Shown here: positions 50,045 through 62,406 of the stretch, one piece after another
Position numbering within the stretch: position 1 is the first letter of the stretch
How the letters are laid out: the number at the start of each line of letters is the position of its first letter
Source of the DNA: Owenia fusiformis
Taxonomy: Eukaryota > Annelida > Polychaeta > Sabellida > Oweniidae
Assembly: GCA_903813345.2 (NCBI GenBank)
Contig: CAIIXF020000003.1
Span: forward strand, 7,277,815-7,341,814
Direction of reading: 5' to 3'
DNA length: 64,000 bases
Made by a program: the position numbers and the translations under genes
Notes under the pieces: model-generated
What the model was told of the DNA's origin: nothing
The model's input: the letters and a program-made list of their open reading frames with translations, nothing else
Databases searched by the model: none

Positions 50045-50472
50045 TTTCAGCTCTATAATTCTCATGGCAAACTAATCTCTCTTTATACATCATAATATAA
50101 TACTGAGAAATAAAAATCTAAATACATTTAAAAAATAAATAATCAGACATAATTGCAACATCTATTTAGTAAAATTAATCTATACATGTATTGTTTGATA
50201 TGATACTTGAAACAATGTAGTATGACACAGATATAAAGCAGTGGGCCAGAAGCCTCATTTTAGTATTCATCCCTATTCTGGCCTGATGGGTAAAATTGCC
50301 AGATCAAAAAACAGTTGATTTCTAAACTAATCTCCTCCACTTATTTCTTAAATCTTGCCAAAATTTGGTAAAAATAAAATAACTTGAGAATTTTATAATG
50401 CAAAAAATGCTATTATGATACAACATATAATAAAATACAATCAATAACATTTATCATAGGCTACACAATATA

Positions 50473-51922
50473 AACTAGAAAAACAGCAACTCCACGGAGT
50501 AGCAAATCCCACCGAACAAAACATATTATGCTTATTATAGCTAGTGTAAATGTTGAAATGTTTGTGCACTTTGTGATAGAAGCATGAAATTTGGCACAGA
50601 GTTAGTTTATACCATTGTGAACTAGGCATCATCATATAAAATTTGAACCAAATCCGTTCACTGGTATATGAGTTATCAAAGATTATGTTTTTTACGAAAA
50701 TTGGCCGCCATCTTGAAATTCAGCCGCCATCTTGAAAATTATTTCTTGAACAGAGCTACTGTGTCCCTAGGCATAATCACATAAAATTTCAACCAAATCT
50801 GTTCACTGGTATTTGAGTTATCAAAGATTTCGTTTTTTACGAAAAATTGCCGCCATTTTGAAGTTAAGCGGCCATCTTGAAAATGTTTTGTCGAACATAG
50901 CTACTGTGTCGCTAAGCATCATCATATAAGATTTGAATTAAATCCGTTCGCTGGTATTTGAGTTATCAAAGATTACATATTTTCACGAAAAATGGCTGCC
51001 ATTTTGAAATTAAGCGGCCATCTTGAAAATCTCTTTTTGTGCGAAACTCCTTTGTCCCTAGGCATCAGCATATAAAATTTGAACCAAATCCGTCAACTTG
51101 TATTTGAGTTATCAATGATTACATTTTTTACGAAAAATGGCGGCCATTTTGAATTGAGCGGCCATATTGAAAATTCCCTCTCGAGCAGAGGTCCTACACT
51201 CATAAGGCACAAGCCTATAAAATTTGAACCAAATCCCTTAACTGGTATATGAGTTTTCAAAGATTACATTTTTTTACAAAAATTGGCCGCCATCTTGAAA
51301 TTCAGCCGCCATCTTGAAGATTATTTCTTGAACAGAGCTACTGTGTCCCTAGGCATAATCATATAAAATTTCAACCAAATCTGTTCACTGGTATTTGAGT
51401 TATCAAAGATTATGTTTTTTACGAAAAATTGCCGCCATTTTGAAATTAAGCGGCCATCTTGAAAATTTTTTGTCGAACATAGCGAATGTGTCCCTAAGCA
51501 TCAACATATAAAATTTGAACCAAATCCGTTCACTGGTATTCGAGTTATCAAAGATTACATATTTTTACGAAAAATGGCCGCCATTTTGAAATTAAGCGGC
51601 CATCTTGAAAATCTCTTTTTGTGCGAAACTCCTTTGTCCCTAGGCATCAGCATATAAAATTTGAACCAAATCCGTCAACTTGTATTTGAGTTATCAAAGA
51701 TTACATTTTTTACGAAAAATGGCGGCCATTTTGAATTGAGCGGCCATTTTGGAAATTCCTTCTCGAGCAGAGGTACTACACTCATAAGGCTTAAGCCTAT
51801 AAAATTTGAACCAAATCCGTCAACCGGTATTGGAGTTATTGCCCGGACACAAGGACGGACGGACAAACGGACGGACGGACGGCTTCTCTATATCCCCCTC
51901 GAACTTCGTTCGGTGGGATAAT
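50473..51922. mobile_element. Pearl-like element, copy 2, with 145-bp tandem core
   Basis: Same termini as 19512-20378 in opposite orientation (gcaactccacggagtagcaa ... gaacttcgttcggtgggata). The core holds nine tandem units of about 145 bp, each with aaatttgaaccaaatccgt, gagttatcaaagatta and cggccatcttgaaaat. A GGAC/ACGG microsatellite follows at 51845-51885. Units repeat as a block of four (from 50700 and again from 51283). Confidence 0.85.
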
Positions 51923-52569
51923 CAGGTTCTACCATTAACATGCATACATTGGTTCGTTGTCTGACATATTCAGACAACTTCAAATACAGGCAGCTAATCA
52001 TAATTTTAGGCTTTGTCCTATTGCATCGATTGCGATGCAATTGCAATTGCTCAATTCAAGAAATAGACTTATTATGTTGATGTCATTTGCACAATCAAGA
52101 AGCAATGTAGATTTGCTTGCATTGCACAAAGAGGGGGAATATAATATTTCACATCAAGATAAAGAGACATGTGAGGAATATGTTTATAACTATCAAAACA
52201 TCACATTGATCTGTGGCTGTGGTATCCAGATAATAGATAATATTTTGTGGTTAGCAAGAGAGGTAATTATGAGTTCAACTATGAACTATGGGTAATCTCC
52301 TCCTCTTCATAGCACTCATCGGTTGAACTGAGTACACCTCTGCTCAATCCAGATGCATTATGGTAAATAATAGTTGATTCATATTTAAAGACACCCTATC
52401 ATATTCTGCACTTAGGGATGTATATGTATTGAACTGTCCAGGTGCACTGTGGGATGATTCTGCCTGTTTATTTCAGAGACAATATGAGACACGTCTGCCA
52501 ATTTCAAAAGAATTATGGGACACGTCTGCTGATCCTAAATGCATTATGGGATACATTTACAACATTGAG
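51923..52569. repeat. Intergenic region with ACGTCTGC...ATTATGGGA motifs
   Basis: Near 52340, 52440, 52490 and 52525, copies of a motif with tctgc(t/c)...atgcattatggga occur downstream of the RMDN stop, like those in the ECI2 3' UTR. An open stretch at 51957-52295 (112 codons) has no recognised homolog. tttatt at 52467-52472 is a possible minus-strand polyadenylation signal for RMDN. Confidence 0.5.
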
Positions 52570-55500
52570 CTAGGATTCTACTCCTAAAGTCTTCAGTAGC
52601 TCAATAGACTCTTCATGTGCCTGGAAAACAAAGTGAAATCAATCATTCATGTTTAATTTATCAATATGTGTGAATGGCTGAGACATTAAAAATTAAACAG
52701 AGATTAAGCTTACAATACAGTTTTCTAAAATCATGAAAAATTCAAAAATAGAGATGTGAAACCCAAACTTATGCATGAAGCAAATATTACATTACTTGAC
52801 TACACTTACATACATGTATATACATCAATGTTACATGCATAATACTAATTGCCTACTTGCCAAAGACAGTTAAAAATTGAAAAGATGATTTCAAAATTAA
52901 GTTTGCAATTTTTGGGCCAGCCTTTGTAAGTCTGATTATTGAGGATGGAAACCAATTTTTAGCTCGGAAATTTAAAATATTATCTGGATATAACTGTAAA
53001 ACACATTAAATGCAAGGACATCTTTAATTCATGTATATTTGTGAGAGTATTAAATCACAAATTCACACCATGAAAACTGTATATCTTTAACAAGGGATCT
53101 TGAATGAAGGGAACAAATGTACAAATATTTGAAAATTGCTCCTGTGAATTCAGTCATTGTTTTATAGTAGTTGATATTTTATGTACCTTTTTATCATCAG
53201 ATGTTCTGACTGGATAATCTCTAGCACGGATTAAATATTCTTTTGCTTTTTGGTTGTTTTTCATACGCTGATACGTCTTGCCAATCATCATCAGGTTCAT
53301 ACTGTAGAAGTTTGGTTCAACTGGAAATTAATGATTAATTTAACTTTTTTCCAGTACAGTGAAGGTTGTATATATCCGAACACCTTTAATCTATACTCCT
53401 GTCATTGTGAACACTTTTTCTAGGCCCGTTATCTTCTGTTGACTCGAAATGTGAACTCTTTTGTTGGCCCACTGGTGCTCGGATTTATACGCAAAATAGA
53501 TTTAAATGATGACTAATTGGTGCAAAAATGTTCAACAAACATTTCATACATGCAAGGATTTTCATTATTAGAATATCAAGAGTCGGGCAAAATGAAGGAC
53601 AACAGGCAAAAATTACAATTCTCATTATAATTTTGATTAAAATAACTTAAGAAAATTGCATGTTGTTAATTTCAGGTAACCCCTGTTTCAGACAAGATGA
53701 TTGTTAAATATATGAACTTACTTGTTTCAGCTTTGAGTAAATATTCTAAAGCCTAAAAATAGAATAAACTTTATTATAATACAAGCTAATTTAATGTAAT
53801 TTGCAAGTTGGAATATATGCGATTATTTCAATAAATGTGATTATTTCATTGTGATTGTTTCATTAAATGTGATTGTTTCATTAAATGTGATCATTTAATT
53901 GAATGTGATCATTTCATTGAGATTATTTCACTGTGATCATTTTATTGAATGTGGTCATTTCAATGAATGTGATCATTTCAATGAATGTGATCATTTCATT
54001 GTGATTATTTCACTGATCATTTCATTGAATGTGACCATTTCGTTGAATGTGGTCATTTCATTGAATGTGGTCATTTCATTGAATGTGATCATTTCAATGA
54101 ATGTGATCATTTCGTTGTGATTATTTCACTGATCATTTCATTGAATGTGACCATTTCGTTGAATGTGGTCATTTCATTGAATGTGATCATTTCATTGTGA
54201 TTATTTCACTGATCATTTCATTGAATGTGATCATTTCATTAAATGTGGTCATTCCATTGAATGTGGTCATTTCATTGAATGTGGTCATTTCATTGAATGT
54301 GATCATTTCATTGAATGTGGTCATTTCATTGAATGTGATAATTTCATTGAATGTGATCATTTCAATGAATGTGATCATTTCATTGAATGTGATCATTTCA
54401 ATGAATGTGATCATTTCATTGTGATTATTTCACTGATCATTTCATTGAATGTGACCATTTCGTTGAATGTGATCATTTCATTGAATGTGATCATTTCATT
54501 GAATGTGATCATTTCATTGAATGTGATCATTTAATTGAAAGAGATCATTGCATTGAATGTGACCATTTCATTGAATGTGATCATTTCATTGAATGTGATC
54601 ATTTCATTGAATTTGATCATTTCATTGACTGTGATCATTTCATTGAATGTGGTCATTTCATTTGCACTGTCTACATTTTAAATAAAATGCACAATCTTAA
54701 GATGGTGACAGTTAATACCAATTAAGTTACCTCTTCATATGTGGAGGTAGGAGGTGACGTGAAAATAACAGATGCAATTTTCCGCTGATACCACGCTAGG
54801 TCAGCAAACAGGAAACACCTATAAACAATACATAAAGCACATTTAATAATCATTATCATGATGAAAGAGATCTATTTAATTCTGGATTTATTTACTCATT
54901 AGCATTAGTCTAACAATGCTTATATGTTATTAAACACAGTGTGGAGAACTGCAATATTTCTAAACAATAATGCAGTATGTGTACATAGCAAGACAGCTTT
55001 TTGGACTTCAACACTGTTATTTAGTGTATGAGGTTAATATGCAAGACGACAATGTACATGTACAGGGTGGTCCAAAAAAAATTGGAACATTTGTTAATTG
55101 AACACAAAACCTTTATTTTTCGTCTGAAATGCACCAAAATTTTACTGAGCATAGTTCAGTCACTTATCTGTCTGATGTTAAGTTTATAGGTGCAAGCCAC
55201 AAAGTTAATGCATTAAACTAGACAATGTTTGATATGACCCCCTTTCCTCAAATATACACTTGTCAATTTTACCGCTACTTTTTCAAGTTTTCTTTATTTC
55301 AACGCTTTAATGAACATGTTGATTGCTATACACATTTTATAAAATCATATTTAGTTGACAAGAGAGAGGTATTAACATCTATGGTTCACTAGAAAACTAT
55401 TGTGTTATTGTTAACTTAAGAATATCCCAAATCATTATTTTTATTTAAGAGTAGGAAAGAAAGAACATGTAAGAGGTGAGTGATTGCATCACCCATACAG

Positions 55501-58500
55501 CTACTAAAGTGACAAAATCATTGTTTTCACTTTTCAGTAAAGGGGAAACTGACCAGTTATTTCCACGGCTTTATTCAAGATCACCTCTAAGCATATATAA
55601 TATATCATTTGTGTTCTGGGAAACTCCTTTATGATATTGATATACATATATTGATATATTCAATGAATATTATCCATATTAGAACAAGAAAGGGGGAGGG
55701 GGCTCATTTACCAGTCAAAACAGACTGCCCTGGCCTCTTTCTTGAGGATATTCAATAAGTTAGACACCTAACAATAGCCATCAAAATATGCTTGATACCC
55801 ATCAATTTGGGTAAAAAAAGTTGAATGTGTTCACATATTTGATCTTCCAAGGCAAACATATAAGTAGTTTGTTCAACTGAATTTTTTAATCAAAATGGCT
55901 TGGACAAAATCAAATGAACAGCAAGGTGAATGAATCATTTCAAAACTGAGTCCCAGGCTTCAACATGTAATTCAGGAATTGAGGGGTCATATCAAACATT
56001 GTCTAGTTTAATGCATTAACTTTGTTGTTTGCACCCATAAACTTTACATGAGATAAATAAGTGACTGAACTATGCTCAGTTAAAGTTTGGTGCATTTTAG
56101 AAGAAAAATAAAGTTTTTTTGTTCAATTATCAAATGTTCCAATTTTTTTTGGACCACCCTGTATAATTAAGCTCATTGTATAAAGTAATATAAGACTGAC
56201 ATCTAATTCTGATGTCACCCTTAAGGTAGTTCTATGTGTTGAGAATTTTCATTTAATTTTCATGATTGCAATTTCCATGGGAAATATTTTTGAAATTTTA
56301 TGTGGACATTAACACATGATAATAGAATTCATAGTTCAAAACATAAATATTTTGTTAAAATTATCTGAAATGACATTTCCACAAATTATTAATTCTGAAT
56401 TTTTTCTACAAGTGCGGAACTACCTTAATGAGTTATAATAGCATAGCGGGAGATGCTTCCTCTCAAGTAGTCTAATAATCCTCTTATTTTAATGCCATGC
56501 CCTTGGGTATAGACACATATTCTAGAGCGTCATAACTTACCAATATCCTATGGAATGTACAGATGTAGCATCTTTAGGGTTTAGTTCAATGGCTTTCTGC
56601 AACAAACAAATTGAATTCAATAACATTGGCTGATGCCAAGCCCAAAGATAATAAATTTCGGTGAATATGTTCTGTAATTTAATGAATTTTTCAAATCACC
56701 AAATCTGCTAAATAAAGCGATGGCACAAATAGCAGTATTAGCACTTGAATGTATCAATAATGAACAGAAGGGAAATAAGTCTAACATTTTGAAAAATGTG
56801 TTGAAATGAGGTCCTAATCCCTATTTTTTCAGCATCAGACAGAAAAATTTATTATCCAAGGGATTTTTAATGAAGGAAAACATATCACTTTGATGATATA
56901 TGTCGTATGGTGAGGAAGTTATCATGGTAAAATAGACTGACTGTCTAAAATCATTTGCCATACCATACCTGGTCTTTTAAGACCCTTTGGTACGGATGCT
57001 ATATTAAGTTATTTACCTACCATGAAATGTTCTTTGACTTGGAATGCATTTGAGATTCTCTGTTTTGTACCCTCATATTCTCCAGTGTAATCAAGCAGAA
57101 CTGCAAACCACTGAAATATACATAAATGTGACATAAAGTCACATAAACTGAAATATAGATAATAGACTGAAATATACATGAATAAACTGAAATATAGATA
57201 ATAAACTGAAATATACATGAATAAACTGAAATATAGATAATGTTGTTTGTGTGTATAGATGTTGAAACTAGGTTTAAAATCAATATTAAAGAACCTAAGA
57301 CAAGTTAGATGTATCCATAATGTATAAATAACCATCATTCAGTACCTTATGACATGTTTAATATAAGTACTTTATGAAAATGTTCTATACAAGTAACATA
57401 TGACATTATAAGTACCTATGACAGTATGACATATTCACTATAAGTACCTTATGACAGTATGACATATTCACTATAAGTACCTTATAACAGTATGACATAT
57501 TCACTGTAAGTACCTTATGACATATTCACGATAAGTACCTTATGACAGTATGACATATTCACTATAAGTACCTTATGACAGTATGACATATTCACTATAA
57601 GTACCTTATGACAGTATGACATATTCACTATAAGTACCTTATGACAGTATGACATATTCACTATAAGTACCTTATGACAGTATGACATATTCACTATAAG
57701 TACCTTATGACAGTATGACATATTCACTATAAGTACCTTATGACAGTATGACATATTCACTATAAGTACCTTATGACAGTATGACATATTCACTATAAGT
57801 ACATTATGACAGTATGACATATTCACTATAAGTACCTTAAAGACAGTATGGCATATTCACTATAAGTACCTTATGACAATATGACATATTCACTGTAAGT
57901 ACATTATGACAGTATGACATATTCACTGTAAGTACCTTATGACATATTCACTATAAGTACCTTATGACAGTATGACATATTCACTATAAGTACCTTATGA
58001 CAGTATGACATATTCACTATAAGTACCTTATGACAGTATGACATATTCACTATAAGTACCTTATGACAGTATGACATATTCACTATAAGTACCTTATGAC
58101 AGTATGACATATTCACTATAAGTACCTTATGACAGTATGACATATTCACTATAAGTACCTTATGACAGTATGACATATTCACTATAAGTACCTTATGACA
58201 GTATGACATATTCACTATAAGTACCTTATGACAGTATGACATATTCACTATAAGTACATTATGACAGTATGACATATTCACTATAAGTACCTTATGACAA
58301 TATGACATATTCACGATAATTACCTTATGACAGTATGACATATTCACTATAAGTACCTCATGACAATATGACATATTCACTATAAGTACCTTATGACAGT
58401 ATGACATATTCACTATAAGTACCTTATGACAGTATGACATATTCACTATAAGTACCTTATGACAGTATGACATATTCACTATAAGTACCTTATGACAGTA

Positions 58501-61500
58501 TGACATATTCACTATAAGTACATTATGACAGTATGACATATTCACTTTGAGTACCTTATGACAGTATGACATATTCACTATAAGTACCTTATGCCAGTAT
58601 GACATATTCACTATAAGTACCTTATGACAGTATGACATATTCACTATAAGTACCTTATGACAGGAGGGATTTTTATCGTTTAACTCCAGCGATCTTTTTG
58701 CATAATCAAATGCCTCATAATAAAGCGCCTTCTTTTCTTCACCACCAATAACCTTTCCTTTGTCAACTGCAGCGCGGGCGAGTCGCCACAGAATTTCATC
58801 ATTGGAACAGTCCTTATATTTTATTAGTAACTCGTACAATTGCATTGTGTGATGTTGCACATACAGTTCATCTGCTTGTTGGATTGCCTTTTCTTCTTCA
58901 GAGAGAATACTGTTTTCTACAACATTTACAATAAACAATAAAATTAATACAAGACTTTTGTAATTCTTTTGGTAACAGAAAATCTATACAATAAATGCAG
59001 GGGTTTCATTAGCAGCAGGCAACAGGCGATTTTCACCGGTTGTTTTCACAAAATGGCCTGTTGTTTTTAGGGAGTTTTCAATGTTAAATTTATGATTTCC
59101 ATTAAATATTTCATCCAAGAATGTTACATGTATTACAAATGAGAACCTGCAAAAATCATAAAACTGAATTCCAGACTGAAATAATTGCGTTGCTGAAATT
59201 GTATATACACCTTCAAATAGTGATCAATGGATGAATATTGTGCATACTGTACTATATAGCTCTTTGTAGGATCCACAGCCTGTAATATATCTTGGAATAC
59301 AAGCATTAGTAGTTGAAAAGGGAATCTGATCAATCAATATGACTTTTAAGCTACTTACTGAGCATATAATTGCAATCACAGTTTGTGCAGCATGTTTAAA
59401 TGATAACAACAGCATGTTCTAAGAAAACAACACAGAATTTTAATTTTCCTCTCAACATGGCATTTATACCTGGGGCACTAATTACCAATTCATAATGAAA
59501 CAAACCATGAGCCTATTGTACAATAAAACCTGTCTTATACCTGTCTCTACCTTTTATGTTCACTTGACTATTAAATCATTCATAGTGAAATTCAAAGTAT
59601 TTAATAAAAGTGTTTTGTTTAAGCATATGATATTTTATGAGAAGTATTCAGATTAAAGAATAAAGGTTAAAGATTAAAGGTTTATTTTTCAAATATGACT
59701 GATTGCTGAACAATTGGGAGTTGTTAATATTTCAAGGTTTTGGCTTACACAGTGACCCTATGTAATCAACCTGGTCTCTCTGTATATGGACTGGTGGATC
59801 CAGGGGGGGGGGACACGGGGCCTGGCCCTCACAAAAAATTTAAGGCCCAAAATAATTTTCTTTAAGTTTGAAGAATTCTTCTTCAAATCTGTAACATATG
59901 TTACAGATTTCTAAGTACTACAGCTGATTAACTTTTGGGTCTCGTTTTTCCATCAGCCATTACAACAAGTTTTCATTTTCTTTACAGAACATTTGAAATT
60001 TCAATTTTATCTGAAGTTATGCAAGAAAAAATTGAAAATAAATAAGACTATAGATATTAAATCAAATCCTCTTTTGCTAAACCACTTTATCTTTTACAGG
60101 ATATATATTTGTTCATCCATCTCATTTTTGTCAAATTCCTTTCATTTTCATTTTGTTTATACGTCATTTACTGAATATGAAATTCTTGGTCAACTGTACC
60201 TACATGTAAAAGAAATTCAAGGCATATTTTCTTTCTCCAAAGAACATGCTTTCGGGGCTTTCATACATACATAGCTTCATCAACTATTAACAGGAGGAGG
60301 GGTGTTTTAACTTACCATTCTGAATCTCTTGTGCCTTAGGTTTTTCCTCATTTGATCCCCACCCCCAGGCCTTAACAACAAACATAGATGGTACCCACGC
60401 TATACATAGTCGACCCACAGGCTTCTTTAACCATCCCCACACCTAATAAAAAATGTAGAGAATATCATTCATAAACCTTATGATACAAATTCAATGTAAA
60501 ACCTGTGTTTTCACATAACATCTACACGTCCTGCAATGCATTGACAAAGTACATGTATATGGGAACTAAAAACAGAAAAATAATCCTTTCATAAACACAG
60601 GCCTGTCAACTCTCCCGCAATTTGCGTATTTGTCACTCATTTGCTGAAGAATCTGAACCACGCCAGTTTTTTTACCTGGTAATTGTCAAGCAAAAATATT
60701 TCTGTAGAAATTTTTGTTACACAGCTGACAAGATGAGCCTGCGATGTTGTAATAAGCAGATTGTATAGCACAACAAGAGTTGTAATACATGTAAAGTTTG
60801 GAACATGAATAAATGACAGGTGGATTTTCTATCACCATTCCCTAACCATGGTCATCTGAAAGCCCATGCATGTAAATTGCAATATTGTCTAGATACACAT
60901 GCCTTAAAATTTGTATATTTTACATTTTGTATAATCTCATCCACTGATATATGGCCTCTTGAAAATTCTCTTGTTTTAACATGGGAAATCCTCACTTCAG
61001 CAAATCCACTAGTTCAACGTCGTTAAACTCAATAACGGCGTTATTTATTATTAAGAATTTTCTTGGGGCCATTATTGAGTTTAACCTCTTTACTATTCTT
61101 TCCATTGATGCAAGTTTTGGATCCACCGAAACCATTTTTCCGCGATAACATGCAACTGATACTTGACAACAATATAAAAACACATAACATCAAGCGATTC
61201 AACACAATATTATTGTATTAAATGGTCATTTATACAAGTAAAATGAGGTTAAACTTACCAATCTCTAAAATGACATTTCCGCATGTCCTTCATTGTGTCT
61301 GTTCGTCCCGGGTTAAAATTTAAACTATTGAAACGAAATTGTTGTCAAATAGATTGATAATTATCACGCGATTACTCGGGATAAAATAGCCATTTTTGAG
61401 GATAGCAGGTATCTTTGATTGATTTATATAGCGCTTGTATACACACAAAATCGTTATTAATTGCAAACCTACTGTTCGTTGATGCAGTGTCGCAATGACG

Positions 61501-62406
61501 GTTAATTCCTGATACGATTTGCAATTTCGATGTTACTGGAGCTGACCGATATTTTCGTAAAATTCCAAACCTGTCTCCAATATTTTCGTAATTATGCATC
61601 AATATGGTCTAAGGGGGGTACGGGATGGTGTGTATGTATTTATAAGGTATGTATGCATGCTTGAATCACATTCTTTATGTAATATTACCATGTTTTCGGA
61701 GTTTAATTAGTTCCGCATGTCGAAACCTGCTGAACGATTAAATGATCGCAACAAGGGCAAAATCATCATGGAAGTTAGACCTAGCCGGGGCCATAAGACA
61801 TGTCAGATAAGAAACGAGGCCCAGGCTAGGTCTAATGTTGTTGGACTACAAATCCACCTGTCCTTTATTTCTGTTCCAAACTTTAGTCGTGTAGTACATG
61901 TATACATAGTTCAACGTCGTTAAACTCAATAACGGCGTTCTTTACTATTAGTAATTTACTTGCCTAGCCAGGGCCATAAGACATGTCAGATAAGAAACGA
62001 GGCCCAGGCTACATGTAGATCTAGGTCCAATGTTGTTGGACAAGGAATTCTTAGACAAAAGAATAACCACATAATAGACATAGACCGAGAGCCAAGATCT
62101 CAAAGGTAAAGGTTAGCCTCTGAAAAATCATGTGAATTTGGTGGAGTAAAATTCATTTACTATGTAGCCTATTCCTACTTTCACTTTCAATTTGAATTTC
62201 ATTCTAAATTCAAGTCAAAGTGACAGACAAAGTTCAATCTGATTTGTTTGTGATAAACCTCTTGAAAATCACTAAGGAATTATGCTTACCTGTAAGTTCT
62301 TGACATATACAATTTTCCTGTCACATCGGATCTTTAATTGTTGTCCATAATTACTAGCAATCCTTGAAATAAGGCGGGGTAGATTTTTCTGACTTCTTGC
62401 AAACAT
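52570..62406 (-). CDS. RMDN1: Regulator of microtubule dynamics protein (RMDN1-like, TPR-type)
   Basis: Coding exons, 5' to 3': 62290-62406, 60316-60442, 58654-58916, 57021-57110, 56541-56596, 54731-54818, 53723-53753, 53187-53320, 52570-52620. 957 nt, 318 residues, close to the family length, all phases consistent. The N-terminus is basic (MFARSQKNLPRLISRIASNY) and fits a mitochondrial/membrane-anchored form. Family landmarks follow: LYELLIKYKD, ILWRLARAAVDKG, FDYAKRSLELND, YEGTKQRISNAFQVKEHF, KAIELNPKDATSVHSIGYW, LAWYQRKIAS, PPTSTYEEALEYLLKAE, NFYSMNLMMIGKTYQRMKNN. These proteins carry TPR-like helices and associate with microtubules or organelle contacts (family knowledge); which RMDN paralog this is remains uncertain. 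Odd: splice sites around intron 3 are multiplied in tandem arrays. Confidence 0.93.
53820..54662. repeat. 18-bp minisatellite filling an RMDN intron
   Basis: About 45 copies of the unit tgatcatttcattgaatg and variants (tgaccatttcgttgaatg; a shortened gtgattatttcactgatcat recurs at 53995, 54115, 54198 and 54420). It takes up most of the intron between exons 53723-53753 and 54731-54818. Confidence 0.95.
55063..56161. mobile_element. Long-TIR mariner-type MITE
   Basis: Starts CAGGGTGGTCCAAAAAAAAT and ends attttttttggaccaccctg, flanked by TA. Inverted arms of nearly 190 bp (atgcattaaactagacaatg against cattgtctagtttaatgcat). The middle of about 700 bp has no transposase frame. Confidence 0.85.
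56162..56540. other. RMDN intron spacer
   Basis: Nothing recognised. Confidence 0.5.
57111..57236 (-). repeat. Tandem copies of the RMDN exon 4 acceptor
   Basis: The true acceptor tatatttcag|TGG ends at 57111. Five further copies of tatttcagt (minus strand) lie at 57147, 57166, 57186, 57205 and 57225, spaced 19-37 bp. They alternate between tatatttcagt and ctatatttcagt. Confidence 0.85.
57345..58660 (-). repeat. 33-bp array built from the RMDN exon 3 end and donor
   Basis: About 38 copies. On the minus strand the unit reads TGTCATAAG|gtacttatagt plus gaatatgtcatac: the last nine exon bases and the donor. The real exon ends at 58654. Reading on from the exon, the frame stays open for about 21 units, repeating the 11 residues VLIVNMSYCHK, until a shortened unit near 57937 brings a stop. 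A few units vary (gtacattatg, cacgataatt, tgccag). Confidence 0.97.
58917..60315 (-). other. RMDN intron 2
   Basis: Holds a truncated GGGGTTTCATTAG MITE (59000-59112) and a C/G-rich low-complexity stretch (59790-59850). Several short open stretches have no recognised homology. Confidence 0.6.
59000..59112. mobile_element. Short MITE, family GGGGTTTCATTAG, copy 3 (truncated)
   Basis: Matches the first two thirds of the copy at 6770-6936 (gcgattttcaccggttgttt); the right end is missing. Confidence 0.75.
61010..62045. repeat. Local duplications in RMDN intron 1
   Basis: gttcaacgtcgttaaactca followed by ataacggcgtt occurs at 61013 and 61911. The first copy is also half of a hairpin with ccattattgagtttaac (61069-61085). 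Another pair, ggccataagacatgtcagat through gttgttggac, occurs at 61790-61845 and 61972-62041. Confidence 0.7.

Noticed and set aside
51957-52295. 112-codon plus-strand frame
   Set aside because: No recognisable domain, no splice or promoter context; plausible chance opening.
53899-54424. Repeat proteins in both directions (ISLNV / MITFNE)
   Set aside because: 18-bp minisatellite inside an RMDN intron.
61000-61300. Small two-exon gene (minus) starting MKDMRKCHFRD
   Set aside because: The putative first exon and the downstream 50-codon stretch can be joined only with weak acceptors and give no recognised protein; kept as a question only.
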